Shown: positions 35,124 through 46,739 of the stretch, one piece after another | How the letters are laid out: the number at the start of each line of letters is the position of its first letter | How positions within the stretch are numbered: position 1 is the stretch's first letter | DNA from: Marsupella aquatica | Taxonomy: Eukaryota > Marchantiophyta | DNA: 64,000 nt | Direction: 5' to 3' | Assembly (NCBI GenBank): GCA_973895155.1 | Contig: OZ316899.1 | Coordinates: 12,834,001 to 12,898,000 of the forward strand | Program-made: the position numbers and the translations under genes | The notes under the pieces: generated by a model | The model's input: only the letters and a program-made list of their open reading frames with translations | Databases searched by the model: none | What the model was told of the DNA's origin: nothing

Positions 35124-35588
35124 TTACCAGGTGAGATATAGGTACCAACCCTGTTCTCGATGCCACTCAGACCTCAGGTACTGAGGCATGTACATTAAAT
35201 CATCAAGGTCTAAACCCTGCTCATGCCATGGGGGTCTTGCATCCGTGCCTACAAGCAGTGGATGCAATGCCCTCCACTGGGGGCAAGTTGCTACCAAGTC
35301 CCTCCACCGGGTACTAATTAGTCTATAATTGCAGATATCTTGTGCGATAGACACCACCAGAACCCTAGGCCACACCTCTGTAACTATTAAATCATCTGGC
35401 AAAGCATGCAACAGGGAAGTGCCTATAGGATTGTCTGACTCATCTGCTGTAAAATAAATGTCATCATCCTTTGTATCCTCATTCACCATAGAATTGACAG
35501 CACGTTGGAGGTCTGCAGGCATTCCCTTAGTTGGGTCCAGATTATGTTTCATTACCAAACCACATAGGTAAGCCCAAACAGTAGCCAT
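35124..35588 (-). CDS. F-box-like protein fragment
   Basis: About 154 residues from ATG 35588. The segment LPDDLIVTEVWPR...YRLISTRWRDLV..CPQWRAL has the pattern of an F-box (Leu-Pro start, then RLxSxxWRxL and a Trp). F-box proteins are substrate receptors of SCF ubiquitin ligases. No downstream repeat domain is visible. It may be a first exon, a captured gene fragment or a host gene remnant. Identity rests on the motif only. Confidence 0.4.
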   Translation of the reverse strand: MATVWAYLCGLVMKHNLDPTKGMPADLQRAVNSMVNEDTKDDDIYFTADESDNPIGTSLLHALPDDLIVTEVWPRVLVVSIAQDICNYRLISTRWRDLVATCPQWRALHPLLVGTDARPPWHEQGLDLDDLMYMPQYLRSEWHREQGWYLYLTW

Positions 35589-35947
35589 GCAGGTGGCTAC
35601 CCATAGGAGGATCCTATGGGTAGCCTACCGGTTTGGAAAAGGCAACATACCCACCAAAGTGTTTTGCCAAAATGTGCAAGTTGAACACAATAGAGGCCAC
35701 CAATTAAGTAGGTTGACAGTCACACCCCAAGCAACAGGAAACAACAATCCGCTTACACGAAAAGCACTTCAACTGTGACCAACCATAACAAGCTCAATCA
35801 GTTCAAAGATCACATTTATTACAAAATTGTGATTTATACAAAATTTTCCATGACATGGGGCTCCTACTCCTCACTCTGTTCCATCATTGCTAAGCTCCCA
35901 TTCCTCATACATGGTGACATAATCTTCCGCATAAGGGTCTGACCCTT

Positions 35948-38029
35948 TCATGGCCAGGCCTCAAAAATATCAAAGTCCCAATGGTTCTGTTGCTTACCTG
36001 CTGCTGTTGATACCAAAATCCAACCAGGGGAAACCACAAAGACATTGTTGTTCATGACAGACGAACGAATCTCACCCTTCCCTAATTTTTGGCAAGCTTT
36101 AGGGTATGACATAGCAACAACATGAGTGGAGGTGTTTGAGAGACTGCCCTCCAATTTCCCACCCAGGCTCTCAAGGATTGTGTCCTTGTACATTTTGCAC
36201 TTACTCTCTCCAATTCCCTCCTCCACAAATACCACTTTGACCCCCTTGAAAATGGGTTTTCCCTGCTTCTATTGCCTCCTTGGATGGTGTCCTATGCTGA
36301 CAAGAGGTCCCCACTGGGCAGAAGCAAGCTTGGTTGCCTCTGCCTTTGCTTCGTATACTTCCTGTTCAGCCAAAGCTTCTACAGTGGCCTCCTCACATTC
36401 CCACAATTCATACTCCTCAGTATTTTGTATAGACCCCTGTTTTAGTGAATCGGTCAGCCAAGAGGCCTCAACTACTTTTAGACCTTGCTCAGTAATGGCA
36501 GAATTGATGAACGACCATGACCACTTACTTCTTCATCACTAATAGCCATGTCCCTGCAACAACATGTGTAGTTTGTGGAGTGATATCTTCAACTTCAGTG
36601 CCATGGAGCTCAGAGAATCATTTCCGCAGGATTGGCCAACTGACTTTGGTGAACCCATAGTAGCCAGGAACCAAAATGGCATTGATTCCAGCAAAAACAG
36701 AGGGGTTGTCAACCTTTCTACGTTCTCCAAGGGCCATGTACACACACCCTACCTGATCCAAGTAGATTACTAGATGAATGTGTTCACCTGACAATCAAAG
36801 GGCTCCTAAAGTCTTTCCCTTTTTCAGTTGCTCCAGTGCAGTCCAGTCCTCTGGGATGTGCTCCAATTCCGAAAAGAACAGCAATTGTGACAAATGCACA
36901 AACAAGGCTAGGCACCTACAAGGATGAACCTCATAACTTGAATATGCAACATAGGAGATATTGAACATGAAAACTAGTGTAATTGCTTTATGATCGATGT
37001 CACATGTAATCAGTAAATTTCAAATGAGGGTCCATTCAATGGAAATTAAGAAGTTCATCCGAATCATGGATTTGTCATACATTAAAAAAGTCTTGAACTT
37101 TATATGTTCATAATAATAAGTCTGTCATTTAATTTAAGCAATGTCTTGGAAGTCTTTAATTCTCAAAATGATTGATCAATCTTAAGAGATCCTTGAAGGC
37201 TTCAGAAAAGTTTTTGGAGACATGTACCCAGTCACATGAAAGCACAGGATAACTGTTGCCTAATGTCCCTTCTGATCAAAACTGATATCGCTGCAATCTC
37301 CAAATAGTACATCCACATTAGGGACACTGTGCATACACATAGTTTACCTTGAAAGCCAAGATATGTGATCCCTGACAGGAGTGTGCAAAGTAGGATTGAT
37401 GGGATGGCGATGACAATAAAAGATCCATTGATCTATGCCATGTGTAGAGTGATCATAGATTTGTCTATCACAAGCATACCCTTATGCTTGACGCTCCTTC
37501 AAGCAATGATAATGCCACATGGTGGGACACCCAACACAGTGTACTATGTCTGTCCAATACTCTTCATCCTGCTCACCACATGCCTTGCACGTATGAAGTG
37601 GGCAAGCTGTGGCATGAGCAGGCAAACATGAGAAACAATAGAACCTCACACAAAATCTGTCAGGGCATTTCCAACATCTGGTTCCGCATCAGTAGAGCCC
37701 TCATGTGACCCCAACTTCCCACATTGTGCACACTTAGCCTGATTCTCTACACAATCAGTGCACATCCAAGCTCCCTGGTGTGTAGAAGGGAGGCCCGCCC
37801 CTGGACAATTGTTCTCTGCAGCAAGGTGAGACTCAGGGTTGAGGTGGAAATGCCTCATGCATGGGCCGTCACAAATGGCCAATGCCCCACCATCATCACA
37901 AATGACACAACAATGAGCTGCCTTCTGGTAAACCTGACCCCTGGAGAACTTCATACCACTTGGCCCGTACAAGAAGGTGTTGCTCACCTCTAGCTGAGAC
38001 TTCTTGGCCTTCTTTTTGTTACGTGCCAT
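35948..38029 (-). pseudogene. PHD-finger plus tandem BRCT gene remnant (EDM2-like PHDs)
   Basis: The first exon (38029-~37650) starts MARNKKKAKK and has a PHD finger, CVICDDGGALAICDG.C.R.FH....WMC..C, then CAQCGKLGS. This closely follows plant EDM2. A second exon (~37607-37400) has CPLHTCKACGEQ and HCVGCPTMWHYHC, again like the second EDM2 PHD region. Downstream minus-strand exons read as BRCT repeats: VFAGINAILVPGYYG...TTHVVAG with EASWLTDSLKQGS (about 36733-36400), and VVFVEEG...LGGKLEGS...STHVVA...FVVSPGWILVS (36240-35950). PHD fingers read histone tails; BRCT pairs bind phosphopeptides in DNA damage responses. A TGA near 36620 and a TAG near 36285 interrupt it. Exon limits are approximate. 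It may be a decayed host gene or a captured fragment. Confidence 0.55.
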
Positions 38030-38852
38030 GCCTACAAATGAATAAGACAGTACAATTTAGCTGTATTACTACAAAGATATTTGTTGTTGGTCACTGGAAT
38101 GAAGTGTTAGTATAGGATGGACACCAGACCTACCTTGTTTGCTTTGGTCAGCCCACACATGGATCTGTTGCAATTGTTGTACCTATACCTTGATTCTGTA
38201 TAGGTATGATGAAACCCTAAACTCTGCAACAACAATTCATACAAGGATGTGAATAAGATACAATGTGAATGACATATAATACAAGGGTTTCCCCACACAA
38301 AGCAGACAATTTAGTGCAGCTATGGTATTCAGTGTTGTAGAGTAAAATCCTTTTTGCTTTTTGACTTTGAGAAAGTTGCTTGGAGGCAATGACACAGTTC
38401 AGACATTACAAGGATTCCACTGTGTGCTCTGTCTGGGCATGATGCAGTTGAATAGGTTGCAACAATTAAGGTGGCATAGCAATAGTTTATGAGCATGGAA
38501 TGAATTATGCACAATCTTTGCAAGTTTTGTTGGCAAATATACTCATGAACAAACTTAATTAAAGAATGAAGGTGTTCAAGTTATAATTCATTGAGAAACT
38601 GGCCATGGTTCATTGAAGCAACTCACAAGAACATGTTGGGTACTAATTCTGTAAATGAATTATAAAAAAGTTTGAAGTATTTCAACTTTTAGGTCAATGA
38701 CTTAGTAGCCAGGTTCATATTCCAAAAATTCCTACCAAAATGTATCCCAATCATGGAAGACCATTCAAAACTGTGACTAATACTGCAATGAACACCTTTG
38801 TTCAGTTCAAGTGAGTGTTGCAAGTATAGCCTACTGTGGAATCCGATGTCAT

Positions 38853-40660
38853 TCAAGGATTTGGTCTTTGCCCTTTTGGATACAAGGGAGCCAAATGAAC
38901 AAATGGGTGCATTGGACAGTCTGTCCTTTCTCCAGGTTCCAGAATATCTAGATCATGGTTCCAGACTGTAACACAAAGCACCCTTCTCCAATGTGACTCC
39001 AAACCTGGCCCTGAAGTTGGCCCTCCAATGGGGGGCCTACATCTACTGCAGTCAACCTCACAAGTGCGTAGGCACCCCTCATATGTGATAGTGTCAGACA
39101 TAAATCTGATAGCATCAGGCATAAAGGATCTCGTGGTAGGTGGACGGCTATAGGTATTCCGTTCTTTCTTGGCCCACACCCATTCATAAAGAGACACGGC
39201 TAGCAAGAGGCATTTTCAAACCATATAAAGTTGCAATTTCTTGGCTCTCCTACACAGGTCTGGCCAGTGACTACTCCAAGTTCGGGCCATGACAGTTGAG
39301 TGTAGATGCAGCTGAAAAAATGTTAGCATTGCAAAACCAACTTTGGTGAGGACACAGTATCCATTCAGCACGACAACCATGTTCTGTATTCATTCAGCAC
39401 AATATCCATGTTTTGTGCAGTGGAATGGAAAACTTGACCAGGGATGCATCACACTCTAATTAACTGCTAGGCACATGAAACATATGCCCAATGCATGCTC
39501 ATTGTAGTACCCAAAATTAAACACAACTCTTTGAATGACCTGAGTTGGAAGTTTTATGACCTTGGCTTCTCCTTGCACTACTTCAACAAAGCTAATACAC
39601 TCCACATTGTTGTTTTAGTCAAAATAGTAGTACACTCTTTTTGTACGACTTGTCAGCCCACAACTGAGCCCTAACAGTGAACGTTCAGCTTCAGCGTGAG
39701 TTTAGCCTTTTTTGTATCCATTTCGTTGAACTGTCAGATGTCATAAGGATGAGGCTGATGAAGTCTTGGGTCCATTGGACAGGAGGGAGGTTCTGGTTGA
39801 CTTTGAACGTGTCGATCATGGTTCCAACCTATACAAATGACTCTACTATAAAACAAGCCTGGGCATGCTATGATTGAGTAAACTACAATTGAGTTACTCC
39901 AGTGACCACCGTGCAGTATGCACAGTCCACCTCACAGCTATGGAGACAGCCCTCCACTATGATGGTGTCCATGTGTACCACACCATCGTGCACTGGGACA
40001 AACCTGATACGTGTGGCATGGCAGGTATGTTGGGTTCCGATGGACTATACGTGTTCCTGCCACCTTGCTCAATGAACCCCCAAATAACTGCAGACTGGTG
40101 TGGAATGAGACCTCTCCCCACCATAGTCAAACGCAACCTCTCACCTCCATGTGTGAGTTGTTCCCAGTGTGTGTGCGAAGGGATGACCATAGCTACAATG
40201 AATAGTGAACACCACTGATTGTCAACAATAGTGGATTACCTGAGTGTCCTGAGCCTTGGTCCTACCGTTGTAGTTCTATGATGAGAGGAAATGCTCTGCG
40301 GGTTCTCAATAGGCAGGAGCTCTGCATCAAATAAGAAAATAATCAGAAAAGGTGCAACACATAATTTATAGTTATGATCTTGATAGTTAGACGTCATTGC
40401 TTACATGTGCTGCCATAAACCTTACTCCAAGTGTTTGGAGAACATGGTTCTTGTACTATTTACCCAAGTGACTGTTTTTGTACAACTTGTCAGCCCACAA
40501 TTGACCCCAGACAATGGTCATCGAGGCAATGGTCACTAGCAGCATGGAAAAAATATAAAATCATCTTTCAGAAAGTGGGCCGATCTAATTTGGTAACGTT
40601 CAGTACACACTGCCTCAAACCCCATTCTTGTATTATCTTAGGCACGCAAATGGTGTGAAG
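38853..40660 (-). pseudogene. Duplicated exon blocks of an unidentified Cys-rich protein
   Basis: Two minus-strand blocks encode related peptides. SDTITYEGCLRTCEVDCSRC (about 39100-39030) matches TIIVEGCLHSCEVDCAYC (about 39975-39910). GTMI..F at about 38960 matches the same words at about 39815. QLWADKSYKKSV (about 39665) matches QLWADKLYKNSH (about 40490). The order is the same in each block, so about 0.8 kb was duplicated in tandem. The family was not recognised. Stops and frame changes make both blocks doubtful as genes. They lie upstream of the PHD-BRCT remnant on the same strand and may be its 5' exons. Confidence 0.45.
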
Positions 40661-42330
40661 TTGTTGGAGGAAAGCAGAGGAAACCCGTCCTGCAGAGAGA
40701 AACATAACCTAAAACCTTGCATCTCATTCCTGTATTATCTTCACAGCAAAATGTTTGACGAATGCAAGCGGAGGTGCAAGAATTCAACTATGAGTGAGAC
40801 ACTGGAATCCTTACTGACCTTAAACCTTACTCCGGGAGACCCAGGAAATGGCTTCAATCTGTTGTTTTTTGCTACTGCAGCCAAATGTGTAATTCATTAG
40901 CAGGAATCGCTGGGAATCATATTCATGTGAGTCCTGTACCTCATTCATTTCCTCATTATTTTCCCCAGCTCAAATATTGGACTGCCATTTAGTTTCTTTA
41001 AGCCTGTCTTCTCTAACACCATGGAAGATTCAACTTACTGAGTAATGACTTGAACTAGAGCGAACTAGAAGGAACGGAACATCTCACAACATCATGGACA
41101 ATTTACAGTGACAAAATACAAGCTATAGAACAGGATACAGAAGAGGACATGGCAAAAAGGACGAGTTGTAGGCTTGGAACAAGAAGAATGACAGAGAGAC
41201 TCCGCCGTCTATCTTACCTTCACAAACTCTGAAAGTTTTTACAAGCATTACAATGTGCAAATGAATGAGCTCTCAAGACCAAAAACATTCTCGCCTACAC
41301 TGAAACATAGTCCACAAACTCTGTACCCAACCGCTGTTGGAGGAGCTCAAATGAGCTGTGTAGGCCCTCGACTCAGTCAGCTTGGTTCACCTTGCCTCTA
41401 CTCTTGCCAGCTCCACCTTTAAGCCTCCCAGTCAAACCTGCCCAATCAAAGTATACAATGCAAATGCCTGCGCAAATAGTTTAAATTGAACTTACCTCAC
41501 TCACTGTCGCAACACTGTTGTCCCTTCGCGCACTCCCTGGTTGGTCGTAGTTTGTAGCTCAGTAGCTTGATCACTGAATGTAGCAGTTCACTTCAGCTCG
41601 GTCGACTACGTTGACCTTACAGAGCTCAATGTGAGGCACACCTGAGAGCAAGAATGACAGGCTTCCTTTGGTGAATGTTGCTTAGCAACATGAAAGAAAC
41701 AAATCACTTGCAGTTCTTGCACCTCACTGACATTCATCAAATCAATCAAAGCACATTCCCCACAATCGATTGAAAAAGCACATTCAACCTGAGCTGCAAG
41801 TCTTACAAGTCCTCAGTGAATTATTTCATATGGAGACAAAGCTGGTCAATTGTCTCTTGGAACTTCTTCCAATACTGTGACCTTTTTTGAGACAGATTCA
41901 TACTCATGTCACAACAGAGTTTTGACTGGTGAGCTCAAAAGAAATTGCACAAACTATACAAATTCTGAAATACCTGCCACGAGATTAGACCATTTGGTGC
42001 CCCCATACCAACAGATACCGCACATGAGCTGTTGTACTTGTGTAGCTCATCCTAGACACTTGATTCCAAGAGTTGGCCAAGGAATCACTTTTGTAGCTGA
42101 TTGTGAAGACCGCGAGGAGAAGACGAGAGGAGAAGAGGAGAGCAGACGGAGCGGAGAAGGAAGTCTACTGTGGCAGGGACTGCACCCAAGCTCAGACTGT
42201 GTATAGTCCTCCTCGGATGGCCTATCCGGGCCTGGACCATAAGGGAGCTTGGCGTCGGAGTCAGCAATGCCGGAGCTAAGTGTTAAGGTAGTTGAGTTCC
42301 ACGACTTGTACCTCCCCTTAAAAATGGTCA
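40661..42330. other. Non-coding interval
   Basis: No supported gene, repeat terminus or RNA gene was seen between the duplicated exon blocks and the gypsy LTR. Confidence 0.5.
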
Positions 42331-43309
42331 CGTCCGCATGACCTCAATAAACGTTCTAGCACGCCTAGACAAATTTAGGTCTTAAAATTTTTATGAGGTA
42401 ACATATGGTTTGCCCATAAGGCTGATGCAAACCAGGTTGGTGTGCGCATCCTAGACTTAGGAAATTCCAACCTATCCCACTTACCAAGTAGGATGCCAGT
42501 CCAAGTAGGTAAGCTAACTCCAAACTTGTCGAACCCATTGTCCTCCCCTTTGGTTTGAACCAGCCCGCCCATAGATGTGAGGCGGGCACCATCAACTTCC
42601 ATTTGCAAAAAGCAAAACGGCCGCCCAACAACCTCTAGCACCAACAGTATCCTGCCAAACAGCAGCCAAGCCACGTTCAGTGTCCCAAGGGAGCTTGCAT
42701 TGGGGAGGCAAGGCCAAGTAGGCGTGGAGGTTGAGTTCCAAGGGTGCTTGGTCCCTAGACCATTAGTGGGGCGAGAACCGGGAGTTGGTTGCTAGAGTTG
42801 GGACCATTATGGTCCCGACGTGTTGGACCTAGCTTGGGACAAGCTTTAGGACAAGCTACGCTATTTGGGCCATGAGCATGTCCTGGGGTCAGGGCGGTCA
42901 GTTGGTGATGGATAGGTACGAGGGGGAACCCGGGCCGCACCCAAGGAAGGAACTGTTCTAGACGAACAGTGGGCGTGGGTTTTGGTTCCGGCTTATGGCA
43001 TCGAGAGGACCTATTGCTGACCTATTTACCAATGTCTGTTGAGCTTGAGTTAGGATGCTAGACTAGGGGGTTCTAGATCCTAAAGGGTGACTTACTGAGG
43101 TGCTTGGTTGTTTGTGCAGACTGCGAGGAATGTTGAGTAGCGGTCGAGTTGGAGAGCAAGTGTGGCTTTGTATGGGAGTGGCCACGAGTGGTGCAAGGGA
43201 CACCAAGGCGCTTGCTCGAGGTATTCCGTGGAGGCATTCGGGCACTAGGGGCACTTAGGCATGGGTGCTGGGATTGGTGAGGGCGCTGGGTGGCAAGGTC
43301 CACCGCTTG
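42331..43309 (+). repeat. 5' LTR of the gypsy element (left edge approximate)
   Basis: The right end is fixed by the primer-binding site. The inverted partial copy at 18017-18645 supports 42645-43308. The left edge cannot be placed because no second full LTR is in the window. Confidence 0.7.
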
Positions 43310-43321
43310 TGGTATCAGAGC
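43310..43321 (+). other. Primer-binding site (tRNA-iMet)
   Basis: TGGTATCAGAGC, the standard plant initiator-methionine site, follows the LTR directly. Confidence 0.9.
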
Positions 43322-43451
43322 AATTGCTGGCATAGACACCGGGCAGGGGTTATGCTCAGTCAGAATCCAAAAATCTTAACGGATTTTGCGGGGACTTAGT
43401 GCTTCAACGTGCCCGATGGGTTGACTGTGGGCAGATTTGGTCATTGGAGGC

Positions 43452-44895
43452 ATGTTGAAGAACACTCAATCAAAGAGTGGCAAGCAGGCTCCCCCCACCA
43501 AGTGGAGAGCCCAAGTTCAAGAAGAACAGAAGGAGGACGGGTCAACTACCCTAGACAAATGTTACTAGTAGGACAACGAGGACGTGGCGGCCAAAACATT
43601 GACCACCGCAACAAACACGTCAAGTGCAGAGCGCTGTCAACTTACGGGGAAGGAGGTGGCCGATCCTCTAGAGGACAAGTCGGGCGATGATGGCTCCGAC
43701 TCGGATGGAAGCAACAACAATTCAGAAGTTGAATCAGAGGAAGAGGGTCAGGACCCAGACGAGGAACTGCTCCCAGCCTTGAGAGGGTTGGATGCAAAAC
43801 CAGAGGAGGATGCCAAGCCAAACATCATCATGGATAATTTGACCAAGAAAAACCAGGGCGATGAGGGTGATGCCTCAGCCCCGGGAGGTCATGGTGCCCG
43901 CAAGACGCAGGGGGTGTCACCAAATCCACAAAGGGACCTAAGGACAGGTGGCCTGCAAAGGAAAGATGGTTGGAGGACCGTCCTCATACAACCCACAAGG
44001 GCCTAGCCGCTGACGATGGTTTGGGTCCGTTGACCCAAGACCAACGACTCATTTATGAGCAGTTGGAACACAACAAGGGGGGAATGGTAGTTGGAAGGAG
44101 TATGTTCCAAGTGAACTAGCTACTGACTCCTCCAACTTACGACAGGGCCTATGAGCAAAGTGGACAAAAGTTCCTGAGTTGGCTCTCCACAATGCAGATT
44201 CATCTCCAAGCGTGCGTTGAGCGTTCCACTTGGCTACCGTAGCCGCTCCTTACCTGAAGGACTATGCCTTGACTTGGTACAAGTCATGGAAGAAGTCGCG
44301 AGAGGACTCCTCCTTGCCGTTAAATTGGGAAAACCTGGTTGAGGGTCTCCGTGCTCATGTCACCACCAAGTACGCGGAGCGGCACGCTTAGAAATGTGTA
44401 ATGGAGATGAGTTTCAGAGGTGATATCCAAAAGTTCATCACTTATTACCAAAACCAGTTAGCGTGAAGCTCCCGCCGTTGCTCAGGGAAAAGTTACAGGA
44501 AAAGCATCACCAGTTTAAAATGCTTTCTGACGCCTTTGACAAGGCCACTACGTTGGTGAATAACCCACCAAACTTGGCAAAGGTGGGTGGCAAGGGATCT
44601 GAGGGGAAAGTTGGGAAAGCAAAAGGTCCCGGAACAAGCATAAGCAGCTAGAAGGGGCGGGGACCGGTGGTTCGGATCCCCAGCCCCAAAATGGAGAAGC
44701 AAAGCTCAACTGGAAGGCCGACAACTTCAAGAAAGGAACCTCATCAGCGCAAAAACCAAAGAAGCAGGCCCTCACGGAGCAGAGGTAGGATGAAGGTTCA
44801 TGCTACACATGTAGCGCCATGGGCCATCAAAGTTGTCAAACACTTGTCAAGGAGCTTAAGCGGATTTTCTCCCCAAAAGACTACCTAATACCTGC
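43452..44895 (+). pseudogene. Gypsy gag, decayed
   Basis: ATG 43452 begins MLKNTQSKSGKQAPP. The frame meets TAG TAG at about 43566, then continues as an acidic region (SGDDGSDSDGSNN) to 44006. Weaker pieces (44160-44470) resemble the gag core (FLSWLSTMQIHL, WKKSREDSS, HVTTKYAERH), and 44463-44651 continues with PPLLREKLQEKHHQF. A partial zinc knuckle CYTCSAMGH is at about 44804. There are several stops and frame changes. Confidence 0.65.
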
Positions 44896-46739
44896 TCATA
44901 TCATACCAGGTCACAAAGGATTGACAAAACTTCTGAAATATGCCTACAATGTCTAATTACTCCATACATAAGTAGTTTCAACTCTCCACTTCTAGAGAGG
45001 TAGTCCCCTTGACTACTTTTGTACTCACACCCTTCCCCTCTCCTCTACTCCAAGGATCAGCAAGGGGGATCTTCGCTCCAAGCTGTCACCTTAGAGTATA
45101 TTCTCACACAAACACCCAAGAACCCAAAGTACTTTCCTCTTCAAGCTTAAGTCTCCTCAAGACCCTCAAAGTAGTGTTACCCCTCAACCTTGCCCCCTGG
45201 CCTTGGTTTGGGTCCACACATCCCCTTTGAGCTCTAGAGAAGGCTTATCTATCTAAGGGCTCTTCCTCTTGTACTTACTTTTTGTTAACACGGTCACACA
45301 CCAAGCAAAGTACTTTCCACCCTCAAGCTATAATCCTCTCTAAGTCTCAAAGTAGTGCTCTACCTTAACCTTGGTTTTGTACTAGCACATCCCCTTTGAG
45401 CTTAGACCAAGATTACACCATAGCATGGACTCTTCTCTTGCTCCCATACACTTCAAATGCACTCACACTTAATGGTCACAATGAAGATTGACAAGTCTCC
45501 TTTTATTGTATCACCTTTACAACAAAAGTTCACTACACATTCTCCACACTAAGCATGGACCACCTCTCCCTTCTCAAGCTTAGCCCTACCTTGGCAAGGT
45601 AGAGATTCCACTTAAGAGATGAGACTTCTGGTCCCTAACAAATGAAAACTTCCTCCTTATATACTATTCTCCTTCCACACCACATCAAGGTAGCCCACCA
45701 AGGACCAAGGACCAAAGTAGAGAACCAAGGACCAAGGTAGCCCACCAAGGACCAAGGACCAAGGACCCAAGTAGCCCACCAAGGACCAAGGACCAAAGTG
45801 GAGGACCAAGGACCAAGGTCCAATCACCAAAGTCCTCCTAACTACCAAAGTCACATTACAACAAAAGTCCAACTAACTACCACTCCCACTCAAGCTCCTT
45901 CACCTTGTGATTGCCTGGTCTTTTCAACCATCTCCTAGCCGCCCTTGTGCTTGACTTATTCCTGCCTTGTGGTAGCCTCGTCAAAGCGTTTTTACACTTG
46001 GTCGGATTTTGTTATTTTAGAAAAACTATAATTCCCCGGCCCATATTGTACCCACCGCCAAAAATCACCCATAAGGCCAAAAGGACTTTTGAGTAGATCC
46101 ATAGATTCTCTGGACATAGGGCTATGTCTTGATTTACTAAGATCTAAACAAAACCTTATAACCAATTTTCTAAAATTAGGTAAAGAGGGTTAATTCTTAT
46201 GTTTTCCAAAATTCTTCTAAACTTTGAGATGCTCCCAAAAAGTAACCAAAGGTAACCAAGTTCTCCCACAAGTTTCCAGGGATAGAGTGGACCATATTTA
46301 GCCTACTTTGAAACTTGGAACCCCTACCTTTTCCCATCAACTATTTTTCCCAAGACCCGCTATTTGGTAACTTTAAGTTTTGCCAAAATACTTACAACTC
46401 CTAGGTTAAGACCCCACTTGACTTTGTGACTTTTATGTGTGGTCTAGGGACTACCTAGCACCTATAGGGTGAGTCTTAGCAAAACTTATCACTCAAAAGT
46501 ATCGATCATGCCTTCGGCCCGACTTGCCGTCTACCATAACTTTTTTCCGCCCTTACCAAATAACTTACTCAACTCTTGATACTTCTTAGAGAAACATGTC
46601 CTCTCCCTCAATTTATTTCCCTACTCTGCTTCCTTAGTTATTAAGTTACCCTAAACCTAACAACTCCGCTAATCACTAAAACTATGTAATTACTACTCCT
46701 TGAAAGCAAAAAACTAACGCATTTCCTACTCAAGCCTCC
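44896..46739. other. Non-coding interval inside the gypsy element, with tandem duplications and a minisatellite
   Basis: It separates the gag end from a half zinc knuckle (EPFHKSKDC at about 46745) that precedes protease, so it may be a foreign insertion. It holds an imperfect ~181-bp tandem pair (AAAGTACTTTCC at 45126 and 45307) and a CCAAGGA-type minisatellite. No gene is seen. Confidence 0.55.
45690..45835 (+). repeat. Minisatellite of ACCAAGG/CCAAGGA units
   Basis: Units of ACCAAGG recur about 15 times, organised in longer blocks that contain GTAGCCCACC. The minus-strand reading GPWSLVLGPW is a by-product and not a protein. Confidence 0.85.

Noticed and set aside
45635-45872. Minus-strand Gly-Pro-Trp repeat proteins
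   Set aside because: They are translations of the ACCAAGG minisatellite and have no independent support.
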